Shown here: in pieces, positions 56,936-64,000 of the stretch | Position numbering within the stretch: position 1 is the first letter of the stretch | Layout of the letters: each line of letters opens with the position of its first letter | Source: Terriglobia bacterium | GTDB lineage: Bacteria > Acidobacteriota > Terriglobia > Terriglobales > Acidobacteriaceae | Length of the DNA: 64,000 nucleotides | Assembly (NCBI GenBank): GCA_020073645.1 | Contig: JAIQET010000004.1 | Location: 1-64,000, forward strand | Direction: 5' to 3' | Notes under the pieces: generated by a model | Told to the model about the DNA's origin: nothing | Databases searched by the model: none | The model's input: only the letters and a program-made list of their open reading frames with translations | Program-made: the position numbers and the translations under genes

Positions 56936-58914
56936 CGAAGCACTTTCACCAGAGCGAGGAGCGAGACCAGGGTCAGAAAGATGTAGAGCAAGTACATCTG
57001 GACGTTGCCTGTGTGCAGTCGGCGGACTTGGTTCGCGGCGGCCACGATCGCGTCCACGGCAGGGCGGTAGAGTGATTGTTCGAACGAGGTCGTCCGCTCG
57101 GAACGGTACGACACCGCTACCGGAAAGTAGGGTTGATCTGCAGGCAGAACCTCGATCTTCCGGTTTGGCCTGTATACAGCCGCAAAAACGGAGCGAAGAG
57201 GCTTTGAGAAAACCGTTGGCGTGTACTGCATCCTCGGGGAGAGCGTCGGCAGTCCGCAGGCCCAGATTGCTGTGACACGGGTGGCACGAGGTATGGCCAT
57301 GGCCAGGAGGAGAATACCGACGACACACGTGGTCAGGATCGGAAGCACCCTTGGCAGCAGCGACAGCTCTTGTGCAACATTCCCGGAAGGTATCAAGCTT
57401 GCTGCCACCAGCGAAAGCGGTCCAAGCAGGAGTGCCGGGTAGACTCCCACCGCCACGCATGCCAGAGCCAGCACACCGGTGCCGAGGCACATCCCGAAAG
57501 GAACTTCGCCAGCCGATTTCGCAGCTACGCCACGGGGTCGTCCCAGGAACGCAGTCCCGAATAGTCCCATGAAGCATGCCGCAGCGAGTCCGCCCACGAG
57601 TGCGAGGACCCCAGCAGCGAGCGGCAATATGATCTGGGCTACCGGACTGGGCAGGGTAGCGCCGGCAAGAAAGCTCCGAAACGTGAGCCACTCGCTTACG
57701 AAACCGTTGAAGAGCGGCAGCCCGGCGATGGAGCAACAGGCGACCAGCAGGGTCGCGCCGGTGTACGGCATTCGCGCGAACAGCCCGCCGAGTTCATCCA
57801 GGTTCAGCGTGTGCGTAGTTGTGGAAACCGATCCTGCTCCCATGAAGAGCACGCTTTTGAAAAGCGCGTGGTTGACCGTGTGGGCGAGCGCAGCCACAAG
57901 TGCAAGGCTTGCCCACATGGGAGCCTGGTATGCCTGGAAGATCAGCGCAGCGCCGAGACCCAGGTAGATAATGCCGATATTCTCCACGCTGCTGTAAGCC
58001 AGAAGCCGCTTGAGGTCCCTTTCCGCCAATGCATAGAGAATCCCCAGCACGGACGACACCACCCCGGCCAGAAGTACGAGGTAACCCCACCAGGCCGCGG
58101 GATGCGGGAGGAAATCAAACCCGAAACGGACCAACCCGTATACCGCGGTCTTCAGCATCACGCCCGACATGAGGGCCGAAACCGGACTAGGCGCGATCGG
58201 ATGGGTCCGCGGCAGCCAGAGGTGAAGCGGAATCACACCGGCCTTGGTGGAAAAGCCAAGGAACGCCAAGAGATATATGGCAATCGCGGTGCGTCCTGGC
58301 AGTGTTCCACCCGCTGCACGAATCTGGGTGAAGGTGAGCCCGTGGGTATAAGGCAGGAAAAGGAAGAACGAGGCCGCGACCGCGGCGGCTCCTGCGTGCA
58401 TCATCAAGAGATAGATCAGCAGATTGTGCCGGCGCTCCGGGGAATCGCCATCGGCGGCAACCAATGCCGCCGAAAACACCGTCATGAGTTCCCAGCCAAA
58501 CAAGAACGCAAATGCGGACGCTGCGGTTACGACAAGAACCATGGACAGAACAAACAGCGGCAAAAATGTCCAGATCCACGCTTGCTGCCCCGTGCCGTAG
58601 TGCCGCTCGATGTAGGCAACCGAGAACACCGTGGTGGCCGCCGTAACCGCACAAATCAAGAAGACGAAGAGGGAACTCAGCCGGTCCAGGGTGAGCACGA
58701 ACGGGAAGGGCAGGAGGTGGGAAAGATCAACGATGGGAAGCTGTCCGGTCCGCCAGCTCAATAGAGTTGTTGCAGCCCCCAAGAACATCGACACGAATAG
58801 GAGGACTGGAACCACCCTCCGGTATCGGGAGGAGCGCCAGCCTGGTAGCAGGATCAGAGGTATGGCGACCGGGATGGCTAAATGGAGATCAAAGAACAGT
58901 CGGGTCAGTTGCAA
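56932..58914 (-). CDS. HyfB-like antiporter-type subunit (NuoL-like)
   Basis: GFSTKAGVIPLHLWLPRTHPIAPSPVSALMSGVMLKTAVYGLVR, ERDLKRLLAYSSVENIG. Confidence 0.92.
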   Translation of the reverse strand: MQLTRLFFDLHLAIPVAIPLILLPGWRSSRYRRVVPVLLFVSMFLGAATTLLSWRTGQLPIVDLSHLLPFPFVLTLDRLSSLFVFLICAVTAATTVFSVAYIERHYGTGQQAWIWTFLPLFVLSMVLVVTAASAFAFLFGWELMTVFSAALVAADGDSPERRHNLLIYLLMMHAGAAAVAASFFLFLPYTHGLTFTQIRAAGGTLPGRTAIAIYLLAFLGFSTKAGVIPLHLWLPRTHPIAPSPVSALMSGVMLKTAVYGLVRFGFDFLPHPAAWWGYLVLLAGVVSSVLGILYALAERDLKRLLAYSSVENIGIIYLGLGAALIFQAYQAPMWASLALVAALAHTVNHALFKSVLFMGAGSVSTTTHTLNLDELGGLFARMPYTGATLLVACCSIAGLPLFNGFVSEWLTFRSFLAGATLPSPVAQIILPLAAGVLALVGGLAAACFMGLFGTAFLGRPRGVAAKSAGEVPFGMCLGTGVLALACVAVGVYPALLLGPLSLVAASLIPSGNVAQELSLLPRVLPILTTCVVGILLLAMAIPRATRVTAIWACGLPTLSPRMQYTPTVFSKPLRSVFAAVYRPNRKIEVLPADQPYFPVAVSYRSERTTSFEQSLYRPAVDAIVAAANQVRRLHTGNVQMYLLYIFLTLVSLLALVKVLR

Positions 58915-59084
58915 TCTTCGGAATCCTCAATGTCTTGGAAGTCCTCTCTGGAAGCCGCTTCCCCTTCACGGTGAAGACTGAGGGCTCCTTTCATAGGAAG
59001 CCCTGCACAACAGGAGGTGCGAGAGAACAAGCTGTTTGGCTGTGTTTCGGCGACAGTCTGGCCAGGGAATGAAACTGAAGTACT

Positions 59085-59098
59085 TAATATTACGATAT
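59085..59098. promoter_or_regulatory. Candidate regulator-binding site upstream of Ehr-like operon
   Basis: TAATATTACGATAT; shares TAATATNNNNATAT with the site upstream of the arsR-type gene; adjacent GGATATATCC palindrome 59101-59110. Confidence 0.35.
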
Positions 59099-59123
59099 GT
59101 GGATATATCCTCAAAAAAGTGCC

Positions 59124-59462
59124 CTAGCCCTTGTTGCCAGAAGTGACTGCCAGTTGAGACAGCAGGTCTTTCACGTCGATCAGATGGTTGTTAAAAATCT
59201 TCTTGGCTGCGTCCAACAACTTGAAAATTTCCGGGTCGCGAACCGAGTACAAAACACTCTGTCCGTCTTTCCTGCCTACCACAATGCTGCGGCTTCTCAG
59301 GACGGCCAATTGCTGCGATAGCGTGCTTTGTTCGACCTCCAGGCGCAGACAGAGTTCATTCACGCCGACTTCGCCGCGGCGCAACTCGTCCAGGATCCTG
59401 ATTCGCAGGGGGTGAGCCAGTGCTTTGAAGAACTCTGCCTTGAAGTGACTAAGCTCGGGCAT
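59124..59462 (-). CDS. ArsR family transcriptional regulator
   Basis: FFKALAHPLRIRILDELRRGEVGVNELCLRLEVEQSTLSQQLAVLRSRSIVVGRKDGQSVLYSV. Confidence 0.95.
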   Translation of the reverse strand: MPELSHFKAEFFKALAHPLRIRILDELRRGEVGVNELCLRLEVEQSTLSQQLAVLRSRSIVVGRKDGQSVLYSVRDPEIFKLLDAAKKIFNNHLIDVKDLLSQLAVTSGNKG

Positions 59463-59471
59463 CCAATGAGA

Positions 59472-59485
59472 ATATTTGCATATTA
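59472..59485. promoter_or_regulatory. Candidate autoregulatory site upstream of the arsR-type gene
   Basis: Reverse complement TAATATGCAAATAT; compare 59085-59098. Confidence 0.35.
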
Positions 59486-59508
59486 CAATTTATTGTGTCA
59501 ACTGATGG

Positions 59509-59850
59509 TTGCGTGCCAGAACCCCCAAGATTACCGACTCTTCAGCCTGGGTGTTCTCGAGTCGGAAGGGAACTACGCTCGACCGGCACACGCTGCTATC
59601 ACGGCAGCTCAAGCCGGCGGCGCATGCTGCGGGGCTAAGCAATGCAAACTGGCACTGCTCTGCCACTCGAATGCCACTCTGCATGACTCGATCGGAACTC
59701 CTTTGGAACGGTGCAGGCGTTGCTCGGTCACTCATCGAGCGAGATCACACGTCAGGTGTATCTGCATTCGCTCACGGAGGATCGGCGGACGGTGGTAGAA
59801 AAACTGGAAGCGCTAATCAATGGACCCAAATCGGACCCAAGTTGTCGATT
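59509..59850 (+). pseudogene. Frameshifted tyrosine recombinase/phage integrase C-terminal remnant
   Basis: Frame 1: VFSSRKGTTLDRHTLLSRQLKPAAHAAGL; frame 3: NATLHDSIGTPL; frame 2: VQALLGHSSSEITRQVYLHSLTEDRRTVVEKLEALINGPK (LGHxxxxxTxxxYxH). Confidence 0.8.
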
Positions 59851-60122
59851 TGAGCAACTGGCGCTTCCAGAATTTGCTGCTGCGAAAGAAGATATTGGTC
59901 GGCCCTAGCAGACGATTCTTGAACTGGGCCACGTCTTAACTTCCGGTTTGCCGACTAACCGCCCATTGATGAGGATTCTGGGGTTGTGAGTGCTACGGGG
60001 ATTTTTTCGCCAACCATCCGTTAAGAGCCGCTTAAACTCATCTGCCCGGATTGACTTGCCCTATCGCTGCTACTAAGATTTCGCCTAATCCTGAGCAAGC
60101 CCGCGCGCAAGGGGAATGGGGT

Positions 60123-60869
60123 ATGAACACAGGCGCAATGACCGAACGGATTGCAGAAGCGTCGCCGCGCACTCTGGCTAGGATGGCTGGTGTCTTTCAA
60201 TTGCTCGAAGCGATTACGGCCGCTTTCGGCCAAGTGATCGTTCTTGGCAGGCTCGTTGTCGCAGATAACGCGGCGGCCACGGCGGCCAACATCCTCGGAC
60301 ATGAGCATTTATTTTGGTTGGGGTTTGCATCCTCCGTTGTCGGGGTGATATTTCACATCGCCTACGCACTTCTCTTTTATGATCTGTTCAAGCCCGTGAA
60401 CCGTCGCGTCTCGCTGTTCGCAATGCTCGTCCTCCTCGTGGCGAGCGCGGTCCAGGCTTTAACCGCCGTCTTGTATCTCGGCCCAATGCTCATCCTGAAG
60501 GCCGGAAGTCCCTTGAGCGCGTTTACCGCGGAACAGTTGCAGGCGCTGGCGTATGCGTTTGTCAGGTTGAATGCTTACGCCTTCAACACCCACCTCGCTC
60601 TGTTCGGACTCTGGTGCCTGCTCACAGGCTTCCTCATATTCAGGTGCATTTTCATGCCTCGAGTGCTGGGAGTTCTGCTGATGATTTCCGGTCTGGGCTG
60701 GCTGATGTATCTCGTGCCGCCGCTCGCGGTCCTTTTGTTCATGCCCTACATCGCCGTCGCTTCAGCTATCGGGGAAATCCCGGTGGAAATGTGGCTCATC
60801 TTGATGGCGGTGAACGCTGAACGATGGAAGCAGCAGGCCAGCGCAGCGGGGGCTTCCATAGGCACATGA
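60123..60869 (+). CDS. DUF4386 domain-containing membrane protein
   Basis: RTLARMAGVFQLLEAIT...YALLFYDLFKPVNRRVSLFAMLVLLVASAVQA...RLNAYAFNTHLALFGLWCLLTGFLIF. Confidence 0.85.
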   Translation: MNTGAMTERIAEASPRTLARMAGVFQLLEAITAAFGQVIVLGRLVVADNAAATAANILGHEHLFWLGFASSVVGVIFHIAYALLFYDLFKPVNRRVSLFAMLVLLVASAVQALTAVLYLGPMLILKAGSPLSAFTAEQLQALAYAFVRLNAYAFNTHLALFGLWCLLTGFLIFRCIFMPRVLGVLLMISGLGWLMYLVPPLAVLLFMPYIAVASAIGEIPVEMWLILMAVNAERWKQQASAAGASIGT

Positions 60870-61169
60870 AAACGGGTCGGTTGAGCTCTTGCTATCGCTG
60901 CGGCGAGGAGTGAATTCCCGCGCGGCACGCCTTGGAATAGGTTCTTCGAGTTCACAGGATCAGAACCGCTCGTCTCCGCCTACGGTCTCTGTCACTACCC
61001 CGGTCAAGTCAGTTGTTGCCACCAGGCGATAGCGCTCACCTCCTGGAGTGGCTGGGTTTGGATTACGGTTGACGGGCCACTCGGAAGTAATGCGTCTGAA
61101 CAAGAGAGATCGGTTCAAAAGCGCGGAAGGGCACCTTTGCATGTATCTGAAAAAACAGGCTGAATTTGT

Positions 61170-61246
61170 TGGTCGGGGCGATAGGATTTGAACCTACGAC
61201 CCCCTGCGCCCAAGGCAGGTGCGCTACCAGGCTGCGCTACGCCCCG
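61170..61246 (-). tRNA. tRNA-Pro (anticodon TGG)
   Basis: CGGGGCGTAGCGCAGCCTGGTAGCGCACCTGCCTTGGGCGCAGGGGGTCGTAGGTTCAAATCCTATCGCCCCGACCA, cloverleaf and encoded CCA. Confidence 0.97.
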
Positions 61247-61347
61247 ACTCTGCGAACGGTTCGGTTCGATTATAGCCGACCCCATGGGCGGCGGGTCCCC
61301 GGCCAAGGACCCCGTCTTCGGGAGGCGGGGTATAATCGCAAGCGACC

Positions 61348-61902
61348 ATGCAAAATCCCCGCTATGCCCTGGTGACCTATGTTAGGAATCCGGTCGGGGA
61401 ATTTGTCCAGCACCTTCGACAGGAACTGCATCCCGATTTGCCCCATCTGGCGGCCCACTTGACCATCCTTCCTCCGCGTATGCTGCGGGGCAGCGAATTC
61501 TCGGCCCTGGAACTTTTGGAAGACGTCTGCGCCCAGGTGAGTCCCTTCGAGATTACCTTGGGCGACGTGGAAACCTTTGTGCCTGCAACCCCCACCGTAT
61601 TCATTCGCGTGGCCCAGGACGCTGATCGCCTGCACGCCCTGCATGACCGGCTGGGCGCCAAAGTGCTGGCTTCCGTCGAAGAGTGGCCCTACATGCCGCA
61701 CCTCACCATCGTGAAGATGAGCACCGAGGCTCAGGCGGAGGAAGCTTACATCTTCGCCCGTGACCGCTGGGCCCGATTCGAGAGTAGCCGGCGGGTACAG
61801 ATCAAACAACTCACCTTCGTCCGCGAAGAAGAGGAAAATCGATGGGTGGATTTGGCCGGGGTCCCGCTGGGCCGCACCCTGGTCTCGCCGCACAACCGGT
61901 AA
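61348..61902 (+). CDS. 2'-5' RNA ligase/phosphoesterase family protein
   Basis: Two HxT motifs: AAHLTILPPR and MPHLTIVKM. Confidence 0.88.
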   Translation: MQNPRYALVTYVRNPVGEFVQHLRQELHPDLPHLAAHLTILPPRMLRGSEFSALELLEDVCAQVSPFEITLGDVETFVPATPTVFIRVAQDADRLHALHDRLGAKVLASVEEWPYMPHLTIVKMSTEAQAEEAYIFARDRWARFESSRRVQIKQLTFVREEEENRWVDLAGVPLGRTLVSPHNR

Positions 61903-62107
61903 CCTTCGTTTTCCAACCTCTCAGATGTCGTTCATCCCGCCCGTTTTGCGCGATTACACGATAGTCCCTGGCCGGAGGTACATGTGCCTCTCGTGCGTTG
62001 CCAAGCCCCGAACCCGGGCGTACATAAAGAACTGAGGGGTTGCGTGGTGCGGCCAGACGCCCCTTCGCCAGTGGGTTTCCGGGGTCTGTAGGCGGTCGGG
62101 GGGCCTT

Positions 62108-63376
62108 ATGCAGATCGGGGTTTACGGGTCGGGGTATCTGGGCACAGTGGTTTCAGCTTGCCTCGCGGACTTCGGCACCCCGGTCACCTGTTGTCACCCC
62201 GACAGCTCCCGCATGGTGGAGATGGCCCAGGGCAATGTCCCCTTCTTCGAAAAGAATCTGACTGAAGTCATCAAGCGCAACGTCCGTTCCGGCCGGCTGG
62301 CGTACTCCACCGATATGGAGGCATTTGCCCGCAAGGCCCGCGTGATTTTTCTGGCCGAGGACACCCCGCAGCATCTTTCTGACCTCGCCCTGCGCATTGC
62401 CCGCCTGGCGACAAAGCCTCCAGTCCTCGCCTTGGTCACTCCGGTTTCGGTGGGGACAGCCTCCACCATCGAGCGGCAGTTGCGGGAAGCTGGCCTGCAC
62501 GCCACGCTGGTTTCGCAGCCCATGTTCTTTACCCCGGGATGCGCGGTCGAAGACTTCAATTGGCCCGATCGCATCATTCTGGGGACGGCCTCCAATGACG
62601 CGGTGCTGGCCATCAAACAAATCTTCCATCCCCTGGTGATGCGCGGAGTGCCGGTGATCGTCACCAACCACGAGACCGCCGAACTGATTCGGGAAGCCGC
62701 CACGGCGTTTGTGGCCACGAAGATTTCCTTCATCAACGAAGTGGCTAACTTGTGCGAGCGGGTGAACGCGGATGCGGTGAACCTGTCTCTGGCCCTGGGA
62801 TTGGACAAGAAAATCGCGCCCCGCTGTTTGCAGCCGGGGGCCGGGATGGGTGGATTGTTCGCCGAGTCGGACATGGATTCGCTGGCCGAACTGGCGATGG
62901 AGAATGGAATTTCGCTCAAGGTGCTGAGCGCGGCCCGCGAAGTCAACCACAACCTGGCTGAGCGCCTGGTGGACAAGATTTCAAATGTCGTAGCTTCCGT
63001 GCAAAACAAGGATGTCGGCATCCTGGGCCTGGCATTCAAGCCGAACACGAATTCTGTGGCCGGTTCCTCCTCGGTGCGGCTGGCGCAGAGTCTGATTGCC
63101 AAGGGCGCACGGGTGCGCGCTTACGATCCGGTGGCCATCCCGGAAGCGCGCCTGGAACTGAACGGCACGATCTGTTACTGCGAATCTGCCTACGCGGCCG
63201 CCGAGGGCGTGGACGCACTCGTCGTGGGCACCGGTTGGCCGGAGTTCCGCGCACTCGACTTCGACCGCATCAAGCACCTGCTCAAGCGTCCCGTAATTGT
63301 TGATACCAAGAACCTGCTCGACTCCGTCCGCCTGCGCGCCATGGGATTCGAATATGTCGGCGTGGGCCGCGGCTAG
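62108..63376 (+). CDS. UDP-glucose/nucleotide-sugar dehydrogenase family protein lacking the canonical catalytic Cys
   Basis: Rossmann IGVYGSGYLGTVVSACLADFG, ATKISFINEVANLCERV, LGLAFKPNTNSVAGSSSV; catalytic loop PGAGMGGLFAESD. Confidence 0.85.
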   Translation: MQIGVYGSGYLGTVVSACLADFGTPVTCCHPDSSRMVEMAQGNVPFFEKNLTEVIKRNVRSGRLAYSTDMEAFARKARVIFLAEDTPQHLSDLALRIARLATKPPVLALVTPVSVGTASTIERQLREAGLHATLVSQPMFFTPGCAVEDFNWPDRIILGTASNDAVLAIKQIFHPLVMRGVPVIVTNHETAELIREAATAFVATKISFINEVANLCERVNADAVNLSLALGLDKKIAPRCLQPGAGMGGLFAESDMDSLAELAMENGISLKVLSAAREVNHNLAERLVDKISNVVASVQNKDVGILGLAFKPNTNSVAGSSSVRLAQSLIAKGARVRAYDPVAIPEARLELNGTICYCESAYAAAEGVDALVVGTGWPEFRALDFDRIKHLLKRPVIVDTKNLLDSVRLRAMGFEYVGVGRG

Positions 63377-63380
63377 GAAG

Positions 63381-63485
63381 CGGACGTCAGACCTCGGACT
63401 TCGGACCTCAGACCTCAGACCTCAGACTTCAGACCTCAGACCTCAGACCTCAGACTTCAGACTTCAGACCTCAGACGTCGGACCT
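63381..63485 (+). repeat. 15-unit heptamer tandem array, consensus CRGACNT
   Basis: cggacgt cagacct cggactt cggacct cagacct cagacct cagactt cagacct cagacct cagacct cagactt cagactt cagacct cagacgt cggacct. Confidence 0.95.
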
Positions 63486-63594
63486 CTTGTGGGTTGCGAG
63501 CGGTGACGCGCCTCGCCGCCACGCCCTCAGGTACGGACTGCAATCTCTGGAATTCCAAGTTGGCGGAGGCTGTGTCTGAGCTATAAGGAGATCT

Positions 63595-63629
63595 AGGTCC
63601 GAGGTCTGACGTCCGAGGTCCGACGCCTG
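63595..63629 (-). repeat. Five reverse-complement heptamer units upstream of tRNA-His
   Basis: aggtccg aggtctg acgtccg aggtccg acgcctg (reverse complement of CRGACNT-like units). Confidence 0.8.
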
Positions 63630-63649
63630 AGCTATAATCAAAAGGATTC

Positions 63650-63726
63650 GGTGGGAGTAGCTCAACTGGCAGAGCACCGGACTGTGGCTCCGGTTGTTGC
63701 GGGTTCGATTCCCGTCTCCCACCCCA
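63650..63726 (+). tRNA. tRNA-His (anticodon GTG), with G-1
   Basis: GGTGGGAGTAGCTCAACTGGCAGAGCACCGGACTGTGGCTCCGGTTGTTGCGGGTTCGATTCCCGTCTCCCACCCCA. Confidence 0.97.
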
Positions 63727-63949
63727 CAACCTCCTCATTCCAAAGACCAGTTTTCGGCGACAGTCAAACCCACCAGCCCTCCCGGGAGCCTTGAGCAGCG
63801 CGGTATCACCTGCCCCGTATTTGCCCCTCACAAGGCACGGTGACATGACTCACGGCACGTTGCCACAGAGACTGATAACGTAATAGTTGGAGCATTTCCA
63901 CTAAGAACCCTGCTCAAGGCCGCTCGGTTTTGGGGCCAGGGGGTGTGTT

Positions 63950-64000
63950 ATGTTGCTCGTCTTCTACGTCTTGATGTTCTTGGCTAGCGCCTGCCTGGTT
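63950..64000 (+). CDS. Start of a hydrophobic protein, truncated at window end
   Basis: MLLVFYVLMFLASACLV preceded by an AGGGGG Shine-Dalgarno-like run; only 17 codons visible. Confidence 0.35.
   Translation, partial: MLLVFYVLMFLASACLV

Noticed and set aside
51525-58914. Calling the operon a functional hydrogenase-4
   Set aside because: NiFe-ligand cysteines are absent in the large subunit and no maturation genes are present in the window.
63381-63485. Heptamer array as a CRISPR array
   Set aside because: Seven-bp contiguous units with no spacers and no cas genes.

Overview
GC-rich bacterial chromosomal window with about 50 protein genes, most consistent with an acidobacterial-type genome (inferred from the Oar-like TonB-dependent receptor with a carboxypeptidase-regulatory domain, gene style and palindromic intergenic repeats; no taxonomy search was possible). 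Main blocks, left to right: (1) priA, truncated at the window edge; (2) a glycine-betaine/OpuC-OsmF type ABC importer; (3) a compact, apparently complete coenzyme F420 biosynthesis operon (cofG-cofD-cofC-cofE-cofH plus an F420:NADP oxidoreductase); (4) a ~22 kb accessory/catabolic locus (GntR regulator, TonB-dependent receptor, flavin reductase + luciferase-like monooxygenase, a triplicated membrane module of unknown function, a four-gene Mo-hydroxylase set, two ketopantoate-reductase-like proteins, several M24 and one M20 metallohydrolases, a second LLM oxidoreductase, an HMGL-like synthase and an FAH-family hydrolase); (5) msrB, bactofilin, a parvulin + BNR propeller pair, ABC-F, NUDIX, SDR, cytidylate-kinase-like, HlyD/TolC, and a putative copper-radical oxidase; (6) acyl-CoA dehydrogenase, DUF1634/TauE, AsmA; (7) a six-gene hydrogenase-4/complex-I-like operon whose large subunit has lost the NiFe-ligand cysteines (Ehr-like), next to an ArsR regulator with a shared candidate operator; (8) a frameshifted integrase remnant, tRNA-Pro, a 2'-5' RNA ligase-like protein, a UDP-sugar dehydrogenase homologue lacking the catalytic Cys, a 15-unit heptamer repeat array and tRNA-His. 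Best candidates for something undescribed: the ~22 kb locus with its triplicated membrane module, and the Ehr-like complex. No CRISPR array or rRNA was seen. All functional calls come from reading motifs by eye, with no database search.
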